Source: Citromicrobium bathyomarinum (GTDB taxonomy: Bacteria; Pseudomonadota; Alphaproteobacteria; Sphingomonadales; Sphingomonadaceae). From it: a DNA stretch of 64,000 nt. The stretch lies in the NCBI RefSeq assembly GCF_021021475.1, contig NZ_JAINWL010000001.1:992001-1056000 (forward strand), read 5' to 3'. The notes under the pieces are model-generated. The model was not told the DNA's origin, searched no databases, and saw only the letters and a program-made list of their open reading frames with translations. This document shows, piece by piece, positions 41,565-50,328 of the stretch (position 1 is its first letter; each line of letters begins with the position of its first letter). The translations under genes were made by a program, and so were the position numbers.

Positions 41565-42236
41565 TCACCCCCGCTCACCAAACAGCGCGGACCCCACACG
41601 GATATGCGTCGCGCCGAGCATGATCGCGGTCTCGTAGTCTGAGCTCATCCCCATGCTCAGGCCCCAAGCACCCGGCTTGGGTTCGTGGCGCTTGGCCAGT
41701 TCGCCCAGCAGCGCGAAAAAGGGCGCGGGTTCCTTGTCCGCGGGCGGAATGCACATCAGGCCGAGCAGCGGGATCTCCGCCTCGCGCGCCTGATCGATCA
41801 GCGCGGGCAGATCGGCAATCGCGCAGCCGCCCTTCTGGTCTTCCTCGCCGACATCGACCTGGATGAAGCACAGCACGCGCCTGCCCAGCTTGTCATACGC
41901 CTTGGCCAGCGCCTTGAGCAGGCTGGGCCGGTCGAGCGAGTGAATGACGTCGAACAGCGCGGCGGCATCTTCCGCCTTGTTCGATTGCAGTTGCCCGATC
42001 AGGTGTAGTTCCACATCCGGGTACTGCTCGCGCAGGGTGGGCCACTTGTCCTGCGCCTCCTGCACGCGGTTTTCGCCGAACAGGCGCTGGCCTGCTTCCA
42101 GCACCGGTTCGATCCGGTCGACCGGGTGGGTCTTGCTGACCGCGATCAGGTTCACCTCTTCCCGCTCGCGCTTGGCGATTGTGCAGGCGCGGGCGATCCG
42201 CTCTTCGACTTGTGTAAGGGCTGCTGCGCTATCCAT
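41565..42236 (-). CDS. PLP-binding homeostasis protein (YggS/PROSC family)
   Basis: This 223-aa single-domain TIM-barrel protein binds pyridoxal phosphate and helps keep the free PLP pool in balance. Motifs are LIAVSKTHPVDRIEPVLEAG with the PLP-binding Lys, FGENRVQEAQDKW, LHLIGQLQSNKAEDA, GLMCIPP and LSMGMSSDYETAIMLGATHIRVGSALFG. It is one of the universally conserved small families, and length and motifs are normal. It is divergent from the thiE-like gene (25 bases apart), so the two may share a promoter region. Confidence 0.96.
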   Translation of the reverse strand: MDSAAALTQVEERIARACTIAKREREEVNLIAVSKTHPVDRIEPVLEAGQRLFGENRVQEAQDKWPTLREQYPDVELHLIGQLQSNKAEDAAALFDVIHSLDRPSLLKALAKAYDKLGRRVLCFIQVDVGEEDQKGGCAIADLPALIDQAREAEIPLLGLMCIPPADKEPAPFFALLGELAKRHEPKPGAWGLSMGMSSDYETAIMLGATHIRVGSALFGERG

Positions 42237-42261
42237 CGCGGGCCGCTATAGCGGCTGGGCG

Positions 42262-42804
42262 ATGCCGATCCAGCCCCGACCCGAAGAACTGCCACGTCTG
42301 TGGCTGATGTCCGATGCCCGCAACGACGCCGTGCTGGAGGATGCCTTGGCGCGCCTGCCGGAAGGTTCTGCGCTCGTCTTCCGGCACTATCATCTGGGCA
42401 GCGTGGCGCGGCGGGAGCGGTTCGAAATGCTGCGCAGCATTTGCCGCAGCAAAGGCCTGCGCCTGATCCTGTCGGATAGCGCATCAGAGGCGCGTGCGTG
42501 GGGTGCGGACGGTGTCTACGGCCCGCCCGGCAGGCTCGGCGATGCTGCGGATATGCTGCGCATCACCACCGCGCATGATGGCGTCGAGCTTGCCGCTGCC
42601 GGGGCCGCAGATGCGCACGCGGTGATGATCTCCCCCGTGTTCGCTACGCGCAGCCATCCCGGTGCACCCGCATTGGGTCCGGAGGGCTTCCACGATCTCG
42701 CGCGGCGCACTTCACTGCCCGTTATCGCGCTGGGCGGGATGACGGCGGAGCGCGCCCGCGACCTTGGCGTTGCGCGCTGGGCGGCGATCGACGGGCTTTC
42801 CTGA
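42262..42804 (+). CDS. Thiamine phosphate synthase-like protein (ThiE/TenI fold)
   Basis: This protein of 180 aa is somewhat shorter than ThiE (about 205-215). The C-terminal half matches the family well: VMISPVFATRSHPGAPALGPEGFHDLARR followed by PVIALGGMTAERARDLG, the phosphate-binding end of the barrel. The N-terminal half is divergent. It lacks the obvious QLR..K and D(R/N)...A.....G.H.G motifs of canonical ThiE, so it may be a TenI-like or specialised member rather than the housekeeping thiamine-phosphate synthase. Such short forms recur in sphingomonads. The ATG at 42262 is chosen. ftsK follows on the same strand. Confidence 0.78.
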   Translation: MPIQPRPEELPRLWLMSDARNDAVLEDALARLPEGSALVFRHYHLGSVARRERFEMLRSICRSKGLRLILSDSASEARAWGADGVYGPPGRLGDAADMLRITTAHDGVELAAAGAADAHAVMISPVFATRSHPGAPALGPEGFHDLARRTSLPVIALGGMTAERARDLGVARWAAIDGLS

Positions 42805-42899
42805 GGCTCTCCGCAGCCCAAAAGCCTTGACCCGGCACCAGCCGAGGATTCATGATGCGTTCCCGTATTCCCCCCGCCCTTCCCTCGGGAGACTTCGCA

Positions 42900-45266
42900 A
42901 TGGCCAGCAAGGCACTCGTTACGACCGAACAGGTCGACTGGCGCGACGCGCTGCGCCACTCGGTCAAGCGCGCGCTGCAGATGACCGGCGCGGTGATCCT
43001 GCTGGGCGCGATGCTGTTCCTCGCGCTGTCGCTGATCAGCTACACCCAGACCGACCCCAGCCCCTCCACCGCCGCTGCGCCCGATGGGCCGATCGGCAAC
43101 TGGATGGGCACCGCCGGAGCATGGGCGGCGGAGCGCGCGCTGTTCCTGTTTGGCTGGATCAGCGTGCTCGCCCTGCCGCTGCTCTATATCGGCGCGCGCG
43201 GGCTGTGGCGTGCGGCGAACGACGACGAGACGGTGGAGCGGCACACGCGCTGGTGGCGCCCGGCGGCCGCACTCCTGCTGGCGATGACGCTGCTGTCGAC
43301 CGTGGCCGCACTGACCTTCGCCAATGCAGCGATGGCGCTGCCTGCGGGTGCCGGCGGACTGACCGGGCTGCTCGGCGCGACTCTGACCGAGGGGATCGCA
43401 ACGCGGCTGGTCGGCCCTGCGGCGGGCTGGCTGATCCTGGCCGTCGCGCTGGTGTTGCTGGCGGTCGGGACGACGCTGGTCGCGCGGGTCTTCGCGATCG
43501 ACTGGCGCGGGCTGCTGACCCTGCCCAGCCTGCCGCGCCGGATGCAGCGCGAACGGGCCGAGCCCGCCCCTGCCAGACCCAAGCCGGACCGGCGCACGGC
43601 GAAGCGCGCTCCGGTCGAGGAACCCGCGATGGAGGAGCCTGCTGCCGAGCCTGCCGCAGCCCGCCGCGCGCCCAGGATCGTCGACCCCAAGGTCGCCCCG
43701 CGCAAGGCCGATGGCCACGCGATCACGCGGCAGAAGGACATGTTCGCCGCGTTCGACCTGCCCAGCCTCGAGCTGCTGTCCGACCGTGGGGAGGCCAACG
43801 TGGTCCCGCTCGACCGGCAGGCGCTGGAGCGCAATGCGCGGCTGCTCGAATCGGTGCTCGACGATTTCAACGTGAAGGGCGAAGTCACCGCCGTGCGCAC
43901 CGGCCCAGTGGTCACCATGTACGAACTGGAGCCGGCGCCCGGCACCAAGGCCGCGCGCGTGATCGGCCTGTCGGAAGACATCGCCCGCAACATGAGCGCG
44001 ATTTCGGCGCGCGTCAGTACGATCCCGGGCAAGACCGTGATGGGCATCGAACTGCCCAATGCCGAACGCCAGATGGTCGGCTTCAAGGAACTGGCCGCCT
44101 GCGCCGACTTCGTCGATGCGCCGGGCGACCTGCCGATCATCCTGGGCAAGGACATCGCGGGCGAACCCGTGATCGCAGACCTTGCCGCGATGCCCCACCT
44201 GCTGGTCGCGGGGACCACCGGCAGCGGTAAATCGGTCGGCCTCAACACGATCATCCTCTCGCTGCTCTACCGCTTCACGCCCGCCGAGTGCCGCCTGATC
44301 ATGGTCGACCCCAAGGTCCTGGAGCTGAAGAGCTACGAGGATATTCCCCACCTCCTCTCCCCCGTCGTGACCGAGCCGGAGAAGACCATCCGCGCCTTGA
44401 AGTGGACCATCGAGGAGATGGAGCAGCGCTATCGCAAGATGAGCGAGGTCGGCGCGCGCAACCTCACGGGCTTCAACGAACGCGTGCGCTCCGCAAAGGC
44501 CAAGGGCGAACCGCTGGGACGGCGCATCCAGACCGGCTACGATCCCGAAACCGGCGAGGAGATCGTCGAGGAGAAGGAGCTCGATTACGAGGAGCTGCCG
44601 CTGATCGTGGTGATCGTCGACGAGCTCGCGGACCTGATGGCGGTGGTGGGCAAGGACATCGAGATCCTGATCCGCCGCCTGACGCAGAAGAGCCGCGCGG
44701 CGGGCATCCACCTGATCATGGCGACGCAGCGCCCTTCGGTGGACGTCATCACCGGCGTCATCAAGGCCAACCTGCCCACCCGGATCAGCTTCAAGGTCAC
44801 CAGCCGGATCGACAGCCGCACGATCCTGGGCGAACAGGGCGCCGAAACGCTGCTCGGCAAGGGCGACATGCTGTTCAAACCCAATATCGGCAACCTCACC
44901 CGCGTCCACGGCCCGTTCGTGAGCGACGAGGAAGTGGAGGCCGTGGCCGAGCACTGGCGCCAGCAAGGCTCGCCCGCCTATGTCGACGCGGTCACCGAAG
45001 AGCCGATGGATGGCGGCGGCGGCTTCGCCTTCGAGGACGAACTGACCGCGAGCGACAATCCCGAAGAGCGCAAGTACCGGCAGGCGTGCCAGGTCGTGTT
45101 CGAGAACCAGAAGGCGAGCGGCAGCTGGCTCCAGCGCCAGATGGGCGTGGGCTACAACACCGCCGCCAAGTGGATCGAGCGGATGGAGAGCGAAGGCCTG
45201 GTCGGCCCCGCCAACCACGTCGGCCGCCGCGACGTCTACCGCGACAAGGATGGCAACCCGCTCTGA
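42900..45266 (+). CDS. ftsK: DNA translocase FtsK
   Basis: FtsK anchors at the division septum and pumps chromosome ends toward dif for XerCD resolution. The 788-aa protein has four transmembrane helices in the first 200 residues. A Pro/Ala/Glu linker with DNA-translocase alpha domain follows. The beta motor has Walker A AGTTGSGKSVGLNTII and Walker B LIVVIVDELADLM, and the gamma winged helix (YNTAAKWIERMESEGLVGPA) ends the protein. The ATG at 42900 (MASKALV) has a GGGAG sequence about eight bases upstream. ATGs at 42852/42855 would add 15-16 residues. The linker is short compared with E. coli. Confidence 0.95.
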   Translation: MASKALVTTEQVDWRDALRHSVKRALQMTGAVILLGAMLFLALSLISYTQTDPSPSTAAAPDGPIGNWMGTAGAWAAERALFLFGWISVLALPLLYIGARGLWRAANDDETVERHTRWWRPAAALLLAMTLLSTVAALTFANAAMALPAGAGGLTGLLGATLTEGIATRLVGPAAGWLILAVALVLLAVGTTLVARVFAIDWRGLLTLPSLPRRMQRERAEPAPARPKPDRRTAKRAPVEEPAMEEPAAEPAAARRAPRIVDPKVAPRKADGHAITRQKDMFAAFDLPSLELLSDRGEANVVPLDRQALERNARLLESVLDDFNVKGEVTAVRTGPVVTMYELEPAPGTKAARVIGLSEDIARNMSAISARVSTIPGKTVMGIELPNAERQMVGFKELAACADFVDAPGDLPIILGKDIAGEPVIADLAAMPHLLVAGTTGSGKSVGLNTIILSLLYRFTPAECRLIMVDPKVLELKSYEDIPHLLSPVVTEPEKTIRALKWTIEEMEQRYRKMSEVGARNLTGFNERVRSAKAKGEPLGRRIQTGYDPETGEEIVEEKELDYEELPLIVVIVDELADLMAVVGKDIEILIRRLTQKSRAAGIHLIMATQRPSVDVITGVIKANLPTRISFKVTSRIDSRTILGEQGAETLLGKGDMLFKPNIGNLTRVHGPFVSDEEVEAVAEHWRQQGSPAYVDAVTEEPMDGGGGFAFEDELTASDNPEERKYRQACQVVFENQKASGSWLQRQMGVGYNTAAKWIERMESEGLVGPANHVGRRDVYRDKDGNPL

Positions 45267-45599
45267 CGCCTGCGATTGCGCCCGTAGGGTTCCTGACACA
45301 CCTGACACACTGTCCTGGGGGAGAAAAACCCCGCCCCTGGTGAGGCGCGATTCCGGCAGGGGATCGACGATATGAAAGAGCGCTGAGGAGGATAGCTCGA
45401 GCGGCGCGTGTAGGACAGGGGGTGCTTTGAGCTCGTAGCAAACTCACGGAAAGCCTCCCATCTAAAACCTCGAAATTGACACCTCAGATTAAACCCGCAT
45501 GCTGCCGGAAATTTACTTATCATTATCGATCCGTCTGACTTCTACATGCGGCACATCTGAAGACACCATCGAGACCGCGCTGAGGTGCTGCCCTTGTGC
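45267..45599. other. Gene-free 333-bp region between ftsK and the PIN-like gene
   Basis: No protein frame is seen. Directly after the ftsK stop is a perfect 9-bp tandem repeat CCTGACACA x2 (45292-45309), then GGGG-N8-CCCC. The right half is A/T-rich. No terminator with a clear T-run was found. Confidence 0.5.
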
Positions 45600-46808
45600 T
45601 TACCGGCTTCGTTCGCGGAGCATCTGATCGATTCTTCCGACCAGTTCGGACGGAACGGACACAACGCGTTCCGACCACTTGGGTAGGGCTCCGCGCACCA
45701 GAGAGCCAAAACGACGGTCGGCCCTCCATAGATCAACGTGCGGAAGGTAAAGTGTGTGCACGAGATCTCCCCCGAAACTGTGCTCTATTTTCGGTGCGCC
45801 TTCTCCTCCAACCATAATCTGTCGGGTATACGCAGCTAAGAGAGTTCCGACGACCTGCCCCGCCGGTATCGCAGATGCAGCTTCAGGATCGGACGCCACG
45901 TCCTCAAGCTGATCCGCGCTTAGTCCGAATTCAGATAGGGACGAGGAGGCTAACGTGACTGTAGCGCGAGCCAATCTCGGCCCCGAATCCAATAAGAGCC
46001 CCTCAAGCGCAGACTTTGCCTCCGGGAGATCAATAAAAGGTAGCATGAGCTCTCTCATTTGCTCGAAAATTTCTTGAAATCGCATCCCAAAAATGCGCAT
46101 CCAGTCCGGAAGAGCGCACTCAGACTCTACGTGTTCGAAATAGATTTGCACAAACTTGGTCGGCTCAGCGATCGCTCCGAACAGCTGCTGACTAGCCTCT
46201 TCCGCCGTCGCCCGACCTGAAAGATAAGCCACAATAGAGCGGCGGAAGACGCTTTCGGGCAGACCGTAGGTGGCCGCCATCTCCGGTGCAGCCTCTCGCG
46301 CCACCTTCGCAGGATTCATCTTTCGCGCCATACTGGCAACACCCCGCCGCGCTTTGCGCGAGGTCAAGCCCATCGCGAGCACCTCTTGCGGAACTCTGGC
46401 CCTGATTCGCTCCCCAAAGCCGACTAACTGGTCTGATAGGTCAGGAAACCAGTAGCGCTCGGCGGAGAGAATTCCGATCTCATCGGCGCGGGCGGAGGGA
46501 TCGCGACCACGCGTGTATGCAGCAAGCTCAGCAGCGACCAGCCGAGAGGGGTAAGCAAGAGCCCACCCGCCGCAAAGCCGTTCGACCGCCTCTGCTTTAC
46601 GCAGCGTGGTTTCGCGAAAATCCGGGTGATATTGTAGAAGTTCTGCGAGCAGTGGCATGGAGGTAGCAAAGACCACTCCTTCCGCGTTCCTCCGCTCCTC
46701 CAAGGCTCGGAAAAGGCCCTCTGATGTCTGATCGCCTTTTCCCCTAAGGACATCTCCGAACCGGGAGAAGTCTTGGCTATCAAGGTACACCACCAATGGC
46801 CGCATCAT
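45600..46808 (-). CDS. PIN-like domain protein with large helical insert, accessory
   Basis: I do not recognise this 402-aa protein by name, but both ends look like a PIN-type nuclease. The N-terminus PLVVYLDSQDFSRF gives a strand with Asp residues. The C-terminal part FGGDLVHTLYLPHVDLWRADRRF has the spaced Asp/His and terminal Asp-Arg pattern of PIN active sites. Between them lie about 270 mostly helical residues. The acidic set would coordinate a metal for RNA or DNA cleavage. No antitoxin-like gene is next to it, so a classic VapBC pair is unlikely. GC content is clearly lower than in ftsK and DUF983 on either side, which points to transfer. The start is ATG 46808 or 46805. Confidence 0.65.
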   Translation of the reverse strand: MMRPLVVYLDSQDFSRFGDVLRGKGDQTSEGLFRALEERRNAEGVVFATSMPLLAELLQYHPDFRETTLRKAEAVERLCGGWALAYPSRLVAAELAAYTRGRDPSARADEIGILSAERYWFPDLSDQLVGFGERIRARVPQEVLAMGLTSRKARRGVASMARKMNPAKVAREAAPEMAATYGLPESVFRRSIVAYLSGRATAEEASQQLFGAIAEPTKFVQIYFEHVESECALPDWMRIFGMRFQEIFEQMRELMLPFIDLPEAKSALEGLLLDSGPRLARATVTLASSSLSEFGLSADQLEDVASDPEAASAIPAGQVVGTLLAAYTRQIMVGGEGAPKIEHSFGGDLVHTLYLPHVDLWRADRRFGSLVRGALPKWSERVVSVPSELVGRIDQMLRERSR

Positions 46809-47024
46809 TTATCGAAACTATCTTGCAGAGCCTAAGTCGGCAATCACCCAATGGGCCACCGAACGATTGTCAAGAATAACTGCCCACGGTCACACCAATG
46901 CGCCCCGCGCAACCCGCATGAACGTCAACGCAATTGCGCTTTGCCCGCCGAACCTCCACGGTCGGCCACAAAAGCGCGTGCCGCATGGCAGGGCGATGGT
47001 CGCGCATACGCCTGGAGGCGAGAG

Positions 47025-47459
47025 ATGAAATTCGAAGTCAACGAACATGCCGCATGGGTGTTCAAGGCCGGCTGGAAGGGGCTGTGCCCGCGGTGCGGCA
47101 AGGGCAAGATGTTCAAGTCGTGGCTCAAGGTCAGCGACAAGTGCGATGTGTGTGGGCTGGATTACCGCTTCGCCTCCCCCGATGATGGCCCTGCCTTCTT
47201 CTCGCTGTGCTTCGTCGCCTTTCCGCTGGTCTTCCTGATGGTCTGGGTGCAGGTTGCGCTGGAACCCCCGATCTGGCTGCTGCTGATCATCGCGGTGCCG
47301 CTGATAAGCCTCGGCTGCTTGCTGCCGCTGCGCCCGATCAAGGGCTGGCTGGTCGCCTCGCAGTATGTGAACCGTTCGGTCGAGGCAGGCACCGAGAAGC
47401 TGTGGGCGGAAATGCACGCGCGCGAGGACGAGCAGAAGCGCGGTGAGCGCCGCGACTGA
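47025..47459 (+). CDS. DUF983 membrane protein with zinc ribbon
   Basis: This 144-aa protein matches the DUF983 family. Two CxxC pairs (LCPRCGKGKMFKSWLKVSDKCDVCGLDY) form a probable zinc ribbon near residues 20-47. FASPDDGPAFF follows, then two transmembrane helices (about 60-80 and 85-105). The function is unknown; relatives sit near cytochrome oxidase genes in some alphaproteobacteria, but no such gene is here. GGAGGCGAG lies just upstream of the ATG at 47025 and makes the start secure. Confidence 0.92.
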   Translation: MKFEVNEHAAWVFKAGWKGLCPRCGKGKMFKSWLKVSDKCDVCGLDYRFASPDDGPAFFSLCFVAFPLVFLMVWVQVALEPPIWLLLIIAVPLISLGCLLPLRPIKGWLVASQYVNRSVEAGTEKLWAEMHAREDEQKRGERRD

Positions 47460-47483
47460 GCGGCACGCGCCCCGCCCGCGCCC

Positions 47484-48275
47484 TCAGCCGCCGAACCAGC
47501 GCCTGAGGCCGGCCGATCGCAGGCCGATCGCCGCGCCGGCAATCACCAGCAGCGCCGCGACACCCGTCGCGATGGCGACCGGCTCCGAGCGCTGTCCGCC
47601 CGCGGCGTAGATCGCCGAAAGCGCCCACAGGAACACCACCGCGTAGAACGGATTGCCCCGCCCCCTGACGAGCGCGAGACAGGCGATGATCCCGCCGGTC
47701 AGCACCACCAGCGCCGAAATCAGCGGCGCGGCCTCTCCGCCATCGACGCCGTAGAACAGCAGCGTGGCGGCAATGTTGACGATGGTCGCGGCGGTCAGCC
47801 ACGCGGCCAGCGCGCTCAATGGCAGGACCGCGAGCCAGCGCTCTCCGGTCGAGAACTTCGGCTCCCACCGGGCGAACACGCGGTAGATCGCGATGAGGCA
47901 TGACAGGGTGAGGATGATGATCACTGCGGAGAACACCGCCAGCCCGAAGAACTGCGTGTAAAGCGCCCACAGCGCATTGCCGAGGAAGGCACCCGCTGCA
48001 GGCAGGCGGATCTGCGCCAGAAGCCTGTTCGTCCGCTGCCCGGGCAGGGCCTGGTAGATCGCGAAGGCGATCGTACCGGCAAACAGCGGCCCCCAGATAG
48101 AGAAGGCCCAGCCCGCGGGCGTGATCAGCGTGCGCACCGCATTCGACTGCGAGCCGATCGGGTCGCCGATCCCTAGCGCGGGCAGAGAGGTCGTGACGAT
48201 CTGGAGCAGGGCCGCGACGATCACGGCCCCGACCAGTGCGGGATTGGCGGTTATCCGGGTGTCGCTGGGTTTCAT
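47484..48275 (-). CDS. TspO/MBR-related tryptophan-rich membrane protein
   Basis: This protein of 263 aa has about seven or eight transmembrane helices. The segment TPAGWAFSIWGPLFAGTIAFAIYQALPG is characteristic of a long-form family annotated as tryptophan-rich sensory proteins, distantly related to TspO. NALWALYTQFFGL in the next helix pair fits. TspO proteins bind tetrapyrroles and sterol-like ligands, but whether this long form does is unknown. The ATG at 48275 (MKPSDTRITANP) is preferred; the frame extends to 48356 without signal-like sequence. It is convergent with DUF983. Confidence 0.72.
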   Translation of the reverse strand: MKPSDTRITANPALVGAVIVAALLQIVTTSLPALGIGDPIGSQSNAVRTLITPAGWAFSIWGPLFAGTIAFAIYQALPGQRTNRLLAQIRLPAAGAFLGNALWALYTQFFGLAVFSAVIIILTLSCLIAIYRVFARWEPKFSTGERWLAVLPLSALAAWLTAATIVNIAATLLFYGVDGGEAAPLISALVVLTGGIIACLALVRGRGNPFYAVVFLWALSAIYAAGGQRSEPVAIATGVAALLVIAGAAIGLRSAGLRRWFGG

Positions 48276-48339
48276 GATGGGAAAACCGCGGCGTACCGAT
48301 TTCGTTTCTGCATATGCGCGTGCGAAAGCCCCTGCAGGC

Positions 48340-48558
48340 TCAGCCCTGTGTGTCATCCACCGCCAGCGGGTCGATCAGCTGCGCCATCGCGCCCCGCGCC
48401 ACGCCCAGCGCCCGTTCGCTGTGCCACGCATCGGCCAGAAGCCGCTGCGTGTAGCGCGCGCCCAGGAAATAGAGCGCGGCGATCCCCTGCAACGCCACGA
48501 AGGCGGAGGCGGCGAGCGCAGCCCGGCGCTCGGCCGGATTTCGGCGGCCTCGGTCCAT
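48340..48558 (-). CDS. Small possible membrane protein, 72 aa
   Basis: A short frame with one convincing helix (AALAASAFVALQGIAALYFLGA, given here only for its residues 14-35) and a polar C-terminus. It has no recognised family and no good ribosome binding site. Its ATG lies at the point where the plus-strand COG4705 fragment begins, so the frame may itself be cut at a deletion junction. The coding potential is moderate. Confidence 0.4.
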   Translation of the reverse strand: MDRGRRNPAERRAALAASAFVALQGIAALYFLGARYTQRLLADAWHSERALGVARGAMAQLIDPLAVDDTQG

Positions 48559-48939
48559 ACCCGCGAGGCGGAACTGTTCTACTGGATCACGATCACCTTC
48601 TCGCAGACGCTGGGGACGGCGCTGGGCGACTGGGTCGCGGACGGGCGGCTGGGCTATCTGGGCGCAGCGGGCATCTTCGGCGGCGCGCTCGCGCTGGTGG
48701 CACTGGCGCACTACACCATGCGCATCTCCAAGCCGCTGCTGTTCTGGTCGGCCTTCATCCTGACCCGCCCGCTGGGCGCTGTGGTCGGCGATTTCCTCGA
48801 CAAGCCGGTGGCGCATGGCGGGCTCGAACTGAGCAGGCTGGCGGCATCGGCCGTGCTCGCCGCAGCAATCGTGCTGCTGGTGACGCTGCTGCCGCAGCGG
48901 CCCGAAACGGTAACGCAGCAGGAGCGGCTGGAGAGCTGA
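48559..48939 (+). pseudogene. 3' half of a COG4705-type membrane protein
   Basis: The frame reads HTREAELFYWITITFSQTLG, ALGDWVADGRLGYLGAA and FWSAFILTRPLGAVVGDFLD, then DKPVAHGGLELSRLAAS. This is the C-terminal half of the COG4705 family of repeat membrane proteins, which normally have about 250 residues in two similar halves. No in-frame start codon exists near the beginning of homology, and the upstream sequence encodes something else on the other strand. The N-terminal half is therefore missing, probably by deletion. The original stop and a terminator are still present downstream. Confidence 0.75.
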
Positions 48940-48960
48940 CCCGTCGCGGCGAGGCACACG

Positions 48961-48999
48961 AAAAGGCCGCCACGCTCGAGAAGAGCGGGCGGCCTTTTT
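48961..48999 (+). terminator. Rho-independent terminator
   Basis: AAAAGGCCGCC pairs with GGCGGCCTTTTT around an inner CGCTC/GAGCG stem and GAGAA loop. It ends in five Ts after the COG4705 fragment. Because of its A-run it can also act for the convergent pstS. Confidence 0.9.
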
Positions 49000-49023
49000 A
49001 TTAGCAGTGGGTGGCGGCGGGCC

Positions 49024-50133
49024 CTACTCGGCCGCTTCGCCCTGCGTGCCGTTGGCGGTCTGCGCCTCGGCCCGCTCCGCCTCGAGCACGCTGTCGCTCT
49101 CGAGATCGGCGGCGGTCAGCTTGGGGTGCTGTTTGATGCGGCTGGCCATTTCTTCCATCGTGCCGGCAGGCAGCGCGACGAGGCCGATCTTGGCCAGCGG
49201 CCCGTCACGGTTCCACATATCCATCCACTGGTCGAGATAGGCCTGCAGCCCGGGAATCGCCTGCAAGTGGGCCAGCTTGACGTAGATGTAGAGCGGGCGC
49301 GCGCCCGGATACTTGAAGCTGGCGATGTTGTCGTAGGTCGGCTCGACCCCGTTCATCGGCAGGCCCTGCACCTTGCCCTCGTTCTCTTCGAGGTAGGAAT
49401 AGCCGAAGATGCCGACGGCGTTCTTGTTGCCCTGGATCTTCTGGACGATCAGATTGTCCTGCTCGCCCTGGTCGACATATTTGCCGTCGGAGCGGACTTC
49501 GGTGCAGGTCCGCTCGAACGCGTCCTTGTCGCTGTCCTTCAGGGCTTCCATCGCCGGGTCGGTTTCGCAACCCGCGGTCAGGACCAGTTCCTTCAGCGCG
49601 TCGCGCGTGCCGCTGGTCGAGGGCGGGCCGTAGACCAGGATCGGGGTGGCGGGCAGCGAGGGGTCGACATCGGCCCAGGTCTCGTTGGTCTGTTCCTTGC
49701 CGTAAGGATTGGCGGCGAGCGCCTTGTACACGATTTCCGGCGTCAGGTTCATCATGATCCCGCCCTGCGCGCTGGCAAAGGCGATCCCGTCCAGCCCGAC
49801 CTGGATTTCGGTAATATCGTTCACGCCGTTCGACTGGCAGGTTTCGAACTCGCTCACCTTCATCCGGCGCGAGGCATTGGCCATATCGGGCGTATCCGCG
49901 CCCACGCCCTTGCAGAACAGCGCGATGCCGCCGCCGCTACCGGTCGATTCGATCAGCGGCGAACGCATGCCGGGATTGGAGCGCGAGAAGCTCTCCGACA
50001 CCAGCTTGGCGAAGGGATAGACGGTGGACGAGCCGACCGCGCGGATCGATTCGCGGGTGCCGCCGCTGCTGTCGCACCCGGTCAGCATCAGGCCGGCAGC
50101 CGCCGCCATCGCCAGAACATGCGTGATTTTCAT
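49024..50133 (-). CDS. pstS: Phosphate ABC transporter substrate-binding lipoprotein PstS
   Basis: PstS captures phosphate outside the inner membrane for the PstCAB importer. The 369-aa precursor has a lipobox LTGC at residue 20. The mature N-terminus IRAVGSSTVYPFAKLVSESF and IESTGSGGGIALFCKG supply the Ser/Thr/Gly phosphate cage, and GPPSTSGTRDALKELV the second half of the site. GIFGYSYLEENEGKVQGLPM is typical of alphaproteobacterial PstS. No pstC, pstA, pstB or phoU lies in the window, so this is an orphan or displaced pstS. A Pho-box-like element is located 63-80 bases upstream. The C-terminal 40 residues are Ala/Glu-rich and probably disordered. Confidence 0.93.
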   Translation of the reverse strand: MKITHVLAMAAAAGLMLTGCDSSGGTRESIRAVGSSTVYPFAKLVSESFSRSNPGMRSPLIESTGSGGGIALFCKGVGADTPDMANASRRMKVSEFETCQSNGVNDITEIQVGLDGIAFASAQGGIMMNLTPEIVYKALAANPYGKEQTNETWADVDPSLPATPILVYGPPSTSGTRDALKELVLTAGCETDPAMEALKDSDKDAFERTCTEVRSDGKYVDQGEQDNLIVQKIQGNKNAVGIFGYSYLEENEGKVQGLPMNGVEPTYDNIASFKYPGARPLYIYVKLAHLQAIPGLQAYLDQWMDMWNRDGPLAKIGLVALPAGTMEEMASRIKQHPKLTAADLESDSVLEAERAEAQTANGTQGEAAE

Positions 50134-50195
50134 TGGGAAACGCCTTTCTCTCAAATTGGTAAGGCCTGCAAAGCCGGGACGGCTAGAGTGCAAGT

Positions 50196-50213
50196 GTGAC
50201 ACTCATATGACCG
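50196..50213 (-). promoter_or_regulatory. Candidate Pho box upstream of pstS
   Basis: On the minus strand the sequence CGGTCAT-ATGA-GTGTCAC has two heptamers spaced by four bases. Each differs from the PhoB consensus (CTGTCAT/C) at one position. It lies about 63 bases before the pstS ATG, the usual place for PhoB activation. Confidence 0.5.
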
Positions 50214-50328
50214 GACCGGTGGTGATCGCTCCTGCTCGCGCCGTCGCACTCGTGCCCGCTTTGCCTTGCCGTGGACCGCGCGCCAACCTAACGAGCGCGA
50301 CGTAACGGAAAAAAGGCTTTTCTCACCC

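Noticed and set aside
42516-45308. 930-aa frame antisense to ftsK
   Set aside because: It mirrors ftsK and the thiE-like gene and carries no domain.
45600-46808. VapC toxin of a VapBC pair
   Set aside because: The protein is three times the usual VapC length and no small antitoxin frame precedes or follows it.
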